A stretch of DNA of 64,000 nt from Catenovulum adriaticum (GTDB lineage: Bacteria > Pseudomonadota > Gammaproteobacteria > Enterobacterales > Alteromonadaceae). Positions 9,245 to 18,181 of this stretch are shown piece after piece. How positions within the stretch are numbered: position 1 is the first letter of the stretch; each line of letters begins with the position of its first letter. Where the stretch lies: NCBI RefSeq assembly GCF_026725475.1, contig NZ_CP109965.1:186001-250000 (forward strand). The letters run 5' to 3'. Made by a program: the position numbers and the translations under genes. The notes beneath the pieces are model-generated. The model did not search any database. It saw only the letters and a program-made list of their open reading frames with translations, and was not told the DNA's origin.

Positions 9245-10225
9245 ATGATGATTAAAATCACAACTTTTATACTGGCCATTATAGTCAGTTATCATTCAGT
9301 GGCTAAGCCTATTGTGATTGCACACCGCGGTGCGTCGGGCTATTTGCCAGAGCATACTTTGCCTGCTTTAACTTATGCTTATGCGGCTGGTGCTGATTAT
9401 ATTGAGCAAGATTTAGTGCTATCTAAAGATAATCATTTAGTTGTTTTACATGATATTTATTTAGATACAGTCACTAACGTGGCTCAGGTTTTTCCGAGCC
9501 GGAAAAGACAAAATGGTCGATACTATGTAATTGATTTTACCTTGGCAGAATTAAAACAGCTAACTGTACATGAAAGGCAACACATAGATAATACCCAAGT
9601 TTTTAGTAATCGATATCAAGGGCATGCGGCATTTAAAATATCAACATTTGCTGAGCAAATTGAGCTTATTACTCAGCTAAACCGTCAGACGGGTAAAAAC
9701 GTAGGTTTATATCCAGAGATCAAATCACCTGCATGGCATCAAAACCAAGGAAAAGATATTTCTAAAATGCTGGTTAAGGTATTACGCCAGCACAATTTAG
9801 ACAGTACGAAGGCTGCGGTTTATGTACAATGTTTTGATTTTAACGAAATACGCCGACTAAAGCAGGAGCTACAATTAAAAGCCAAACTGGTTTTTTTGAT
9901 AGGCGAAAATAGCTGGAATGAATCTGATACCGATTATAATTTTATGCGAACAGAAAAAGGACTTAAAAAAATAGCGAAAGTGACCCCGTTTATTGGTCCA
10001 CGGATAACACATTTAATTAATTTTAAAACAAGTCAGCCGAGCCAGTTTGCTAAAGTAGCCAAAAATTTAGGTTTTAAAATTCATCCATATACTTACCGAG
10101 TTGAGTTGCTCCCCACCGGAATATCACAAGACAAATTATTTAATTTATTAGTTCATCAGCTTGAAATTAATGGCTTATTTACTGATTTTACTGACCACTT
10201 TGTGGATTATTTAAAGCAAAACTAA
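9245..10225 (+). CDS. glpQ: Periplasmic glycerophosphodiester phosphodiesterase
   Basis: Hydrolyses deacylated phospholipids (glycerophosphodiesters) to glycerol-3-phosphate and an alcohol. GDPD-family motifs are clear: IAHRGASGYLPEHT with the first catalytic His and Glu, YIEQDLVLSKD with metal ligands, and LHDIYLD with the second His. The start at 9245 gives a short hydrophobic signal peptide (MMIKITTFILAIIVSYHSVA) ending before KPIVIAHRG, so the enzyme should be periplasmic. Translation from an ATG at 9197 would bury that signal. The length of 326 residues fits the GlpQ group. It ends before a strong terminator shared with the convergent TonB-dependent receptor gene. Confidence 0.88.
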   Translation: MMIKITTFILAIIVSYHSVAKPIVIAHRGASGYLPEHTLPALTYAYAAGADYIEQDLVLSKDNHLVVLHDIYLDTVTNVAQVFPSRKRQNGRYYVIDFTLAELKQLTVHERQHIDNTQVFSNRYQGHAAFKISTFAEQIELITQLNRQTGKNVGLYPEIKSPAWHQNQGKDISKMLVKVLRQHNLDSTKAAVYVQCFDFNEIRRLKQELQLKAKLVFLIGENSWNESDTDYNFMRTEKGLKKIAKVTPFIGPRITHLINFKTSQPSQFAKVAKNLGFKIHPYTYRVELLPTGISQDKLFNLLVHQLEINGLFTDFTDHFVDYLKQN

Positions 10226-10279
10226 AGGTTATTTAACACTAAGCGGCTAATAATTAAGGCAAGGGATTAGCGAGTAACA

Positions 10280-10309
10280 AAAGCTGAGTATTATTACTCA
10301 GCTTTTTTT
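10280..10309. terminator. Bidirectional rho-independent terminator
   Basis: Stem AAGCTGAGTA / TACTCAGCTT with a short TTAT-type loop and a run of seven T on the + strand (and A-rich flank for the - strand). It lies between the convergent glpQ and TonB-dependent receptor genes. Confidence 0.85.
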
Positions 10310-10314
10310 AACGT

Positions 10315-12363
10315 TTACAGTTGATAACTGACTGAAAACCTAACTTGTCTAGGTTCAAACACATGATAGTGAATATCTTCTACTGCTGTATTTTCTCCGG
10401 CCAGTTTTGATTCATATAAATAATCAATATCATGATCCTGACTGTCGGTTAGGTTTAATATATCTGCGACAAATGTCCATTTATCATAAGCGTAACCCGC
10501 TCGTAAATTCATAATTGAACTGCTGCCAGAATAAACTGATGCGTCTTCGTTTAGTGGACGCTCGCCAAAGTGTCGCAAACGCACGCTGCCAAATAAACCA
10601 TTATCAAATTTAGCATTTAAACCGGCTTGTAAAACATGCTCAATAGCACCAGGAATATGATTTCCTTCAGGTGCATTTTGTGAAAATTCAGCATCCGTGT
10701 AAGCATACTCAAAGTCAGCGCTCAATTGTTCTGAAAAATAATAGTAAGTGGTGATCTCTAGCCCTTTTCTTTCAGAGCCTCGGCTCGCTTCGGTATTACC
10801 GGCATCACCCACAAATAAAAGCTCGCTGTCTAATTCCAGTGACCAAAGCGCCACTGAGGTATTTAATTTTTCAGTAATAAAACCCCGTAAACCGGCTTCG
10901 TAGCCAAACGAGCGCACTAAAGGATCAACTTGTGAAACCGCACTGGCATCACTTGGATCAACCTGAATCGTAGTGCCACGCGCATCATTTGAATGAAAGC
11001 CTTGTCCGGCTGATAAATAGGTTTCCCAGTCATCTGATAAGGTGTAAATCAAACTACCTTTAAACGAGGCCAAGCTATCATCTTGCTCACCACTATTTGC
11101 TGATAAATCGACACCGTTTTGGTTGGTTCCGGCTAAATCTTTCACTTCAAAATCATAATAATCAGCACGGGCACCAAAAACAGAGCGTAAATTATCACTC
11201 CAGCTAATACGGTTTTCCCAGTACACCGCCGTACTTAGCTCTTTTACTGCGTCTTTGCGTACTACGCCTAATCGATTGCGTTGTTGAGTGTGGTATAAGC
11301 CAACTTCGTCGATATCATCGTATCTGATCTCAGCGCCAATTTTATTGCTCATATCTAGCCCTGCAATTTTACTGTGCTCAATAAAATGAAGTTGACCACC
11401 AAAAATATTTCGTTTGTCTACTTGCTCAAACTGATCACCGTTATCCTCATCTTCTAAAAAGTAAGTAAAATTTGACCAGAGTTTCATATCGTACTGGATT
11501 GCATAAGCACTCGCGTGCCAGTGTTTATTTTGCCAGTCTACATTTAAACTATAGCGGCTGGATTCACCGCCTAGTGAGTTATCCAGCGAGCCTAACTCAC
11601 TAATTAAATCTTGTTCAACCGCGCGAGAGGGAATTTGGTCTGCACTGTTCCAGCTGTTATCGTAACCCATAAAACTAAAACTGAGTTGTCCGTCAGCCAA
11701 AGGTTGGGCATATTTAACTAACAAGTTAGTTTTGCTTAAATCTTCATCTATATCAGACCAAGGCCCTTCGTTTTCATTGTATTCAACGGCTGCTAAAATA
11801 TGGCCATTGGCAAGTTCTGAGCTATCCATTGCAAGCAGTCTAAGGAAGTTGTTTTCACCTAAAGTAATTTCAGCTTCTCCATTATCGACTTGGCTAGATG
11901 TAAACATTTGAGCGCTACCAGCCCCGCTAAAGTCACCTACATCGGCGTAATAACCGCCTTTTTTATAGCTGAGTTTTTCAATGGTTTCCGGAATAATAAA
12001 ATTTAAATCTGTATAACCTTGACCATGCCCGTGGGTTCGCATATTAATCGGCATACCGTCGATAGACGTAGAAAAATCGGTACCATGATCTAAGTTAAAC
12101 CCACGTAAAAAATATTGATTTGCTTTGCCGGTTCCGCTGTGTTGAGTTACCACCATGCCGGGCACAAACTCAAGTACATCGCCGGTTCTTAACATAGGTC
12201 TAAGTTCAATTTCTTGTTTACCGACAATCCCTTGTGACGCAGATATAGCTTCGCCAATTAGGTTCATTTTTCGGCCTTCTATTTCAATCACTTCTTTTTC
12301 TGGTACATCAGCAAAAGCGGGAGCTGTAAGCGTACTTAATAAAATCACTGAGAGCTTTTTCAT
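10315..12363 (-). CDS. TonB-dependent outer-membrane receptor
   Basis: Outer-membrane active transporter of about 682 residues. The start at 12363 has AAGGA 7 nt upstream and gives a clean signal peptide (MKKLSVILLSTLTAPAFA); an in-frame ATG at 12417 lacks both. After the signal, VIEIEG resembles a TonB box. The plug domain follows (GDVLEFVPGMVVTQHSG, YFLRGFNLDHG, SIDGMPINMRTHGHGQG). A 22-strand-type barrel ends in the expected aromatic-hydrophobic tail (RFSVSYQL). The ligand cannot be read from sequence. The gene is divergent from blaI/M56, 93 bp apart, so that regulator may control it. Confidence 0.9.
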   Translation of the reverse strand: MKKLSVILLSTLTAPAFADVPEKEVIEIEGRKMNLIGEAISASQGIVGKQEIELRPMLRTGDVLEFVPGMVVTQHSGTGKANQYFLRGFNLDHGTDFSTSIDGMPINMRTHGHGQGYTDLNFIIPETIEKLSYKKGGYYADVGDFSGAGSAQMFTSSQVDNGEAEITLGENNFLRLLAMDSSELANGHILAAVEYNENEGPWSDIDEDLSKTNLLVKYAQPLADGQLSFSFMGYDNSWNSADQIPSRAVEQDLISELGSLDNSLGGESSRYSLNVDWQNKHWHASAYAIQYDMKLWSNFTYFLEDEDNGDQFEQVDKRNIFGGQLHFIEHSKIAGLDMSNKIGAEIRYDDIDEVGLYHTQQRNRLGVVRKDAVKELSTAVYWENRISWSDNLRSVFGARADYYDFEVKDLAGTNQNGVDLSANSGEQDDSLASFKGSLIYTLSDDWETYLSAGQGFHSNDARGTTIQVDPSDASAVSQVDPLVRSFGYEAGLRGFITEKLNTSVALWSLELDSELLFVGDAGNTEASRGSERKGLEITTYYYFSEQLSADFEYAYTDAEFSQNAPEGNHIPGAIEHVLQAGLNAKFDNGLFGSVRLRHFGERPLNEDASVYSGSSSIMNLRAGYAYDKWTFVADILNLTDSQDHDIDYLYESKLAGENTAVEDIHYHVFEPRQVRFSVSYQL

Positions 12364-12456
12364 TTTTAATTCCTTTATAAGTGATATAATTTGCAGATTG
12401 ACTCGTATTAGTTTCATTATCTAACAGGATTTAAAAACCGATAAGGGCTAGGTTTT

Positions 12457-12894
12457 ATGAAAAATTTGGGTAAGGGGCTCAGTCAGTGGTTTGGCAATCG
12501 TCGCCAACAAACACAGGTGCCAACCTTAGGCGCACGCGAAATCGAAGTTTTACAAATATTATGGCAACAGGGTGAGTTGTCGGCTCAACAAGTATTAGAT
12601 TATATTGAAACTGAAAAGATTAGTTTGAGTACTATGCAAAGCACACTTGAACGTTTGCACCGTAAAACTTTATTAAACCGTAAAAAATCAGGCCGTTATT
12701 TTTTATACACTGCAAGCGTGTCGCAAAGCTCAATTATTAGCAGTTTATTACAAGATATAGCCAGTCAAATAAGCGATGGTGATATGGCACCTATGATTTC
12801 TGGTTTTATGGAATTTGTGGCTGGCGAATCTCCCGAGTCATTAAAGCAGGTTCAGCAAAGTTTAAGTGCTGAGAATAAGCCTAAAGGAAAATAA
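12457..12894 (+). CDS. BlaI/MecI-family transcriptional repressor
   Basis: Winged-helix DNA-binding repressor of 145 residues. The N-terminal wHTH is typical: LGAREIEVLQILWQQGELSAQ, then STMQSTLERLHRKTLL as the recognition region and a wing ending GRYFLYTA. A C-terminal helical dimerisation and cleavage region follows. In the classical pathway an M56 metalloprotease signals to the repressor, and the next gene is such a protease. The divergent partner is the TonB-dependent receptor gene, the likeliest target together with the operon itself. I did not find a clear TACA-TGTA operator in the 93-bp gap. Confidence 0.88.
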   Translation: MKNLGKGLSQWFGNRRQQTQVPTLGAREIEVLQILWQQGELSAQQVLDYIETEKISLSTMQSTLERLHRKTLLNRKKSGRYFLYTASVSQSSIISSLLQDIASQISDGDMAPMISGFMEFVAGESPESLKQVQQSLSAENKPKGK

Positions 12895-12895
12895 T

Positions 12896-13891
12896 TTGTT
12901 GTTTTTGATCGCCAGTATTTTATTTGTTTGGGTTACTTTTTTTGTTTTTAATAGTTTGGTCTTTAGCTTTTTTTACGGCTTTTTTAATCAATCTATCCAA
13001 TATTTACCCGTTAACCAAAGGCTGAGACTACGTTTATTTTATGGGTTACTGCCGGTGGTTATTTCCAGCTTGGCATTGTTTTTATTTACCCAACCTGAAT
13101 TGATAAAAAACTGGGTGGTAGGGCATTGTCACGACAATGTTTGTGCTCCGCATTGGCTACATATTGATGCTCATCAAATTGAAAGCGTTACGCTTATTTC
13201 CCTCTCTTTATTATTTATTAGTCTTTTTTTAACGCTAATCTTAAGGCAAGTTAAAGTAAGTAAGCGCTACCTTTCGGTGTTGAATAAGTTATCAATTAAA
13301 CAAACAGAGCGCTTGGATTCTGTGTCTGACAATGTGCTGTATCAACAATCTTTAGTATATCGGTTGGTAGAAAGTGACAAGGCATTAGCTTGGTGTGCTG
13401 GATTATTTAATCCTCAAATTTATGTTTCTCGCTTGCTTGTAGAGCAGCTATCGCCTGAGGAATTAAATATGGTCTTAATGCACGAATACGCCCATGCTAT
13501 TCGGCATGATAATTTACGAAAATGGCTGATCTATTGGGCAAGTTGGTGCTGGCCCAAACAAGGTAAAGTTCGGTTAAAGCAAGATTATTTACATGATACA
13601 GAGCTTGCCTGTGATTTACTTGCCGTGACTAAAAGTGGACAAGTAAACCACCTAGCCACAGCGATTGAACAATCGGTTAAGTTAGCCAGTGGACATTGCC
13701 AAAATACAAGCAATGCGAACCAAACGCAAACTAGCCGGATTTCAGATTTACAACGAGAAAACCGGTTAATTCAGTCTTGCGATGCTGGTAAAAGCATTTG
13801 GGCTTTATTTAAAGTGCTAATATTTTCAACGTTAATATTACTGGTACTATTGTACTTTGGTCACCCTTTTTTAGAGTGGATTTCTAATTAA
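12896..13891 (+). CDS. M56-family membrane metallopeptidase (BlaR1-like, no sensor domain)
   Basis: Integral membrane zinc protease, partner of the BlaI-type repressor just upstream. The TTG at 12896 was preferred because AGGA lies 7 nt upstream and it starts 1 nt after the blaI stop; a GTG at 12866 inside blaI is an alternative. Three N-terminal membrane segments lead to a cytoplasmic loop and the HEYAH zinc motif (MHEYAHAIRHDN), with DTELACD downstream as the likely third ligand. The protein ends after a last membrane segment (about 331 residues). It lacks the extracellular penicillin-binding domain of true BlaR1, so it does not sense beta-lactams in the known way. Its stop overlaps the convergent symporter gene by 8 bp. 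Confidence 0.82.
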   Translation: MLFLIASILFVWVTFFVFNSLVFSFFYGFFNQSIQYLPVNQRLRLRLFYGLLPVVISSLALFLFTQPELIKNWVVGHCHDNVCAPHWLHIDAHQIESVTLISLSLLFISLFLTLILRQVKVSKRYLSVLNKLSIKQTERLDSVSDNVLYQQSLVYRLVESDKALAWCAGLFNPQIYVSRLLVEQLSPEELNMVLMHEYAHAIRHDNLRKWLIYWASWCWPKQGKVRLKQDYLHDTELACDLLAVTKSGQVNHLATAIEQSVKLASGHCQNTSNANQTQTSRISDLQRENRLIQSCDAGKSIWALFKVLIFSTLILLVLLYFGHPFLEWISN

Positions 13892-15284
13892 CTTTTCCAG
13901 TGAATTTTTTCTGGTTATGTTCGAAATACTGACTAGCAGAGTAGTTTACTTTTTTATGTAATAGCAAGGTCGAAACCATAGTTGGAATCGCCATAATCGC
14001 ATACATACCGATAATTAAATTATTGATTATGTCTAGCGAGGCCACAGCACCGACGATAATGAGTATAATGTAACTTAGGCTATAAAATTTTAACCATTTA
14101 TGGCCGAATAAAAATGCAAAACATTTAGTGCCGTAATACCAAAAAGTCACCATAGTACTAAAAGCCAGCGGCAGTACCATAATTAATAACAATATAGGCC
14201 CTAGGCTTTCTCCAAAAACGTTCGAAAAAGCATTTGCTGTTAAGCTAACGCCTTTGATCCCATCGGCCTCTTGCCACACACCCGTAACTAAAATAACGAG
14301 TGCCGTGCAGGTGCAAACAATTAAGGTATCAACAATCGGACCTAGTGTTGCAACTAACCCTTCGCGGATAGGTTCTCGGGTTTTAGCTGCCCCGTGCGCT
14401 AATGATTCTGTACCTATCCCAGCCTCATTTGAAAATGCCCCTCGGCTGATTCCGGTTGCTATCACCGTGCCTAATGCACCGCCCGCAATAGCCTCGCCGC
14501 TAAATGCATCGCTAATAATACTCATAAAAGCGGCGGGTACTTGCTGCCAAAAATAAGCAATCACAATAAAGGTTAATGCTAGATAAAACACCACCATAGC
14601 CGGTACAATTTTTTCGGCAAATTTGGCAATACGCTGAATTCGTCCCGCAATAACAACCCCAGCGGCAACAGCCAAAACCAAGCCTAAACTTAAATCAAAC
14701 AAAAATGAATTATCTTCATTTGCCCACCCCCATGGTTCGGCAAATGCGGTTCTTAAAAGCTGAACCGTTTGATTTGATTGAAATGAAGGTAGTAACCCCA
14801 ATAACGCCGCGATTGCAAATAATGAAGCGAGTGGTCGCCATTTTTTACTTAAGCCTTCACGAATGACATACATGGGGCCGCCTTGTAATTCACCATTTGA
14901 GTCATAACCACGGTACATAATTGACAAAGATGCGGTATAAAACTTTGTAGCAACGGCCACAATGGCGGTTACCCACATCCAAAATATAGCGCCGGGTCCG
15001 CCTGTAGAAATTGCAATAGCAACACCGGCAATATTGCCTAGCCCTAATGTGCCAGAAAGAGCAGTGGATAATGCCTGACTGTGCGAAACTTGGCCGGGAT
15101 CATCTGGGTTATCGTATTTTCCCCGTAGTAAATCTATGCTGTGTTGCAGATAGCGATATGGTCTAGCGCGAGAAGTGATTAGCAGAAAAAGCCCGCCACC
15201 AACCAGTAATATGAGCAAGGGCGTGCCCCATACAAAAGTAACAAAAGCAGCAAGTGCTGCATCAATACTTGAAAGCAAAGACAT
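13884..15284 (-). CDS. Sodium:alanine/glycine symporter, AGCS family
   Basis: Inner-membrane amino-acid:cation symporter of 466 residues with about ten to eleven membrane spans. AGCS hallmarks are present: LSTALSGTLGLGNIAGVAIAI, GGPGAIFWMWVTAIV, LQGGPMYVIREGL and SRGAFSNEAGIGTESLAHGAAKT. Length and motif order match the family. It is monocistronic, transcribed towards the M56 peptidase gene with an 8-bp overlap of the ends and no room for a terminator between them. Alanine or glycine as substrate is family knowledge, not shown here. Confidence 0.9.
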   Translation of the reverse strand: MSLLSSIDAALAAFVTFVWGTPLLILLVGGGLFLLITSRARPYRYLQHSIDLLRGKYDNPDDPGQVSHSQALSTALSGTLGLGNIAGVAIAISTGGPGAIFWMWVTAIVAVATKFYTASLSIMYRGYDSNGELQGGPMYVIREGLSKKWRPLASLFAIAALLGLLPSFQSNQTVQLLRTAFAEPWGWANEDNSFLFDLSLGLVLAVAAGVVIAGRIQRIAKFAEKIVPAMVVFYLALTFIVIAYFWQQVPAAFMSIISDAFSGEAIAGGALGTVIATGISRGAFSNEAGIGTESLAHGAAKTREPIREGLVATLGPIVDTLIVCTCTALVILVTGVWQEADGIKGVSLTANAFSNVFGESLGPILLLIMVLPLAFSTMVTFWYYGTKCFAFLFGHKWLKFYSLSYIILIIVGAVASLDIINNLIIGMYAIMAIPTMVSTLLLHKKVNYSASQYFEHNQKKFTGKVN

Positions 15285-15538
15285 AAGGTTAAACCTTTTT
15301 AATTATTTAGAGGGTACTGAATGTTCGTATTTATTCGTATTTTTTGAGTTTTGACAGCTAAAACCTAACAGTTTTTAATGGATAAATAAATCAGCTGTTT
15401 TGGTTGAGTCAAATTTAAGCTAATATTTTTACGACTGTTTTTGCTATTATGATAAGAATTAAAACAGTTTGAAATAAAACATATTTAAGTATTTCTTAGT
15501 TTGTCATTTGCAGATTATTAACTCAGGAGTGGCTTTGT

Positions 15539-16768
15539 TTGCTTAACCGGATTTGGCTTGGATTCATTTTATCTGCATTTATATATGCAAGCTTTAATGC
15601 TTTGGTAATGGGCGATAGCGATGTTTATGCGCGCATGATTCAAAGCTTATTTGATATGGCTAAATTAAGTGTTGAGATAGCGGTTGGTTTGATAGGCTTG
15701 CTCGCATTTTGGCTAGGCATTAGCAAAGTAGCAGAAAAGGCAGGCCTCATTGATAAACTCGCTCATTTAATGTCACCTGTGTTTCGGGTACTGATGCCGG
15801 GTATTCCTGAAAATAGTCCAGCACAAGGTCATATTTCGATGAATCTAGCCGCCAATATGATGGGGTTAGATAATGCAGCTACACCACTCGGTTTAAAGGC
15901 TATGCAAAGCTTGCAAGCTCATAACCTAAACAAAGATACTGCCAGCGATGCGCAAATTATGTTTCTGGTACTTAATACATCATCGGTCACTATTTTTCCT
16001 GTTACCGTTTTTATGTATCGGGCGCAAGCTGGGGCTGCAACCGCTACTGATGTTTTTTTACCTATTTTATTCGCTACACTCTGCTCAACTATTGCGGGCA
16101 TTATTGCGGTAGCCAGCATTCAAAAACTGCCGTTATTTAAGCTTAAACCGCTGGCCATCTTTGGTGTTATATTTGCGCTATTTGCCGCGGGCGTCAGTTA
16201 TTTATTAACTATGAGTGCGGAACAACTTGCAAAGATTTCATCCTTTTGGGCTAATTTTTTATTAATAAGTTTTATTTGTTTGGTATTAGCCATTGCAGCG
16301 ATTAAAAAGGTTGAAGCCTATCAGGAGTTTGTAGAAGGCGCGAAAGAAGGTTTTGGTGTAGCAGTTCAAATAATTCCTTATTTATTGGCCATGCTGGTGG
16401 CGATAGCTGCGGTAAGAGCCAGTGGAATGCTGGATGGGTTATTAACTGCAATTCGCTTTCTTGTACAGAGTTTGGGTTTTGACACCCGGTTTGTAGATGC
16501 GCTACCAACGGGATTTTTAAAGCCCCTATCTGGCAGTGGCGCCCGCGCTATGATGGTTGAAACCATGAATACTCATGGCGCAGACTCTTTTGCCGGAAGA
16601 CTTGCCAGCATTATGCAGGGCTCAACTGAAACTACATTTTATGTGTTGGCAGTTTATTTTGGCAGCGTTAGCATTAAATATACCCGCTATGCAATTAGCT
16701 GTGGGTTAATTGCAGATGCCGCAGGCCTCACCGCCGCGATTGTGGTTTGTTACTGGTTTTTTGGTTAG
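15539..16768 (+). CDS. Nucleoside-recognition (Gate) membrane protein, SpmA-SpmB fusion
   Basis: Membrane protein of 409 residues in which the two halves correspond to the Bacillus spore maturation proteins SpmA and SpmB fused in one chain. The first half has GLIGLLAFWLGISKVAEKAGL and MNLAANMMGLDNAATPLG; the second has ALPTGFLKPLSGSGARAMMV and MQGSTETTFYVLAVYFGSV. Such fusions occur in many non-sporulating Gram-negatives and their role is not known. The start is a TTG at 15539 with AGGAG 9 nt upstream. It is divergent from the AGCS gene, with a 254-bp gap. Confidence 0.82.
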   Translation: MLNRIWLGFILSAFIYASFNALVMGDSDVYARMIQSLFDMAKLSVEIAVGLIGLLAFWLGISKVAEKAGLIDKLAHLMSPVFRVLMPGIPENSPAQGHISMNLAANMMGLDNAATPLGLKAMQSLQAHNLNKDTASDAQIMFLVLNTSSVTIFPVTVFMYRAQAGAATATDVFLPILFATLCSTIAGIIAVASIQKLPLFKLKPLAIFGVIFALFAAGVSYLLTMSAEQLAKISSFWANFLLISFICLVLAIAAIKKVEAYQEFVEGAKEGFGVAVQIIPYLLAMLVAIAAVRASGMLDGLLTAIRFLVQSLGFDTRFVDALPTGFLKPLSGSGARAMMVETMNTHGADSFAGRLASIMQGSTETTFYVLAVYFGSVSIKYTRYAISCGLIADAAGLTAAIVVCYWFFG

Positions 16769-16775
16769 TTTGATT

Positions 16776-16819
16776 AAAAAAATAGGCAAGCAAAGGTACA
16801 AACTCACTTTACTTGCCTA
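16776..16819 (-). terminator. Rho-independent terminator of the short-chain dehydrogenase gene
   Basis: Read on the - strand, stem TAGGCAAG / CTTGCCTA (16812-16819 with 16783-16790) is followed by seven T. It lies 35 bp past the stop of the dehydrogenase gene at 16854. On the + strand there is no T run, so it should act mainly for the - strand. Confidence 0.75.
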
Positions 16820-16853
16820 CTACATTAATGAGCATTTACAAATGTCCTAAGCA

Positions 16854-17756
16854 TTAAGGTAAATGCGCGCCACCTGTTACACCCATAATTTCAGCTGTTA
16901 CGTAACTTGATTCTTGAGATGCGAGATAAACGTAAGTGGGTGCTAATTCTGCCGGTTGTCCTGGACGGCCCATAGGAACATGTTCACCAAAGTGGTCTAA
17001 TTTTTCAGCTGGTTGCCCACCACTTTGTTGTAATGGTGTCCAAATTGGTCCCGGTGCTACGCCGTTAACTCGAATGCCTTTGTTAATTAGCATTTTAGCT
17101 AAACTCTTTGTAAAACTGGTGATTGCCCCTTTGGTTGACGCATAGTCTAATAAACCAGCTGATGGTTGGTATGATTGAATTGACGTTGAATTTATAATAC
17201 TTGCGCCGGGTGGCATATGGGGTACGGCAGCTTTGGTTAGCCAAAACATAGCAAATACGTTCGTGGCGTAGGTTTGGCAAAATTGCTCTGAGCTGAGCTC
17301 TTCCAGTTCTTCAACAAATATTTGTTTGCCTGCATTATTAACTAAAATGTCTATCGATCCCATTTTGTCTACGCTTTGCTTTATTAAATCTTGGCAGAAA
17401 TCTTGTTGAGAAATATCGCCTACAATCGCCCAGCTCTTTCCGTCGCAGCCTTCCAATTGTTTTAGGGTTTCTTTGCCATCTTTCTCTTCATCAGGTAAAT
17501 AATTAATAATTACATCAGCCCCCTCGCGAGCGAAGGCTATTGCGACAGCGCGTCCTATGCCTGAGTCACCGCCGGTAATCAAAGCTTTTCGGCCAGCTAG
17601 ACGGTTGCATCCTTGATAACTGTTTTCACCGTGATCGGCTTGCGGTTTTAAAATAGTATCTAACCCTGGATCGGGTTGTTCTGGGTTACTGCGTTTGTTA
17701 TCCATCGAATATTGAGTACGAGGATCTTGCATCGAAAACTGATTAATCGGTTTCAT
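16854..17756 (-). CDS. Short-chain dehydrogenase/reductase, YghA/GSP39 type
   Basis: NAD(P)-dependent oxidoreductase of 300 residues. The N-terminal 45 residues (QFSMQDPRTQYSMDN, NPEQPDPGLD) are the extension typical of the general-stress-protein-39/YghA group. The Rossmann motif ALITGGDSGIGRAVA, NNAG and catalytic YASTK (in LLDYASTKGAI) follow. GGAGA precedes the ATG. In other bacteria this group is under general stress control, and here it stands back to back with a stress block containing KatE, so a shared stress response is likely. Its own substrate is unknown. Confidence 0.88.
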   Translation of the reverse strand: MKPINQFSMQDPRTQYSMDNKRSNPEQPDPGLDTILKPQADHGENSYQGCNRLAGRKALITGGDSGIGRAVAIAFAREGADVIINYLPDEEKDGKETLKQLEGCDGKSWAIVGDISQQDFCQDLIKQSVDKMGSIDILVNNAGKQIFVEELEELSSEQFCQTYATNVFAMFWLTKAAVPHMPPGASIINSTSIQSYQPSAGLLDYASTKGAITSFTKSLAKMLINKGIRVNGVAPGPIWTPLQQSGGQPAEKLDHFGEHVPMGRPGQPAELAPTYVYLASQESSYVTAEIMGVTGGAHLP

Positions 17757-18181
17757 TTATATCTCCATAAATTAATAAAAACATCAATGTCACTCGCGAA
17801 TTTAGCCATTCGCGAAGTCAGTCAACTGCATAATTCATACCCAGATTAAAATTGAGATTAGATAAGCCAAAAACATAGGTTATTTTTTAGAACCCTAATC
17901 ACTTTTTTTGTTAACCATAGTTGTAAGCAAACTAAATAAGGTAGGTACCGCAAGTAAATTATTTCCGGTTCGTTGAAAATTTTACACATTTGGATTGGTG
18001 ATGTGGGTTATTTATAAAAATTTTTCACAATAGCAAAAAGCAGGCGGTAGACAAAGAGCTTGCTTTTACAATGACCTTTCGTAATACACAGAGAAAAAGT
18101 AAAGCTGGCAAACATTGTGCATTGTTCTTTACCAAGCAAACGCAGTCGTTTAATTTAATTCAACGGAAGAGCATTTGACCA
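17757..18181. promoter_or_regulatory. Intergenic region of 425 bp between divergent stress genes
   Basis: This gap separates the - strand dehydrogenase from the + strand SDR-VKOR/exchanger/catalase genes and must hold both promoters. The one clear dyad is CGCGAAT, 6 nt, ATTCGCG at 17795-17814, about 40 bp before the dehydrogenase start, where a regulator could bind. The rest is AT-rich with no open frame of note. I could not place a promoter with confidence. Confidence 0.5.

Noticed and set aside
14254..14556. Open frame opposite the AGCS symporter gene
   Set aside because: It mirrors a well-conserved transporter coding region and has no family match.
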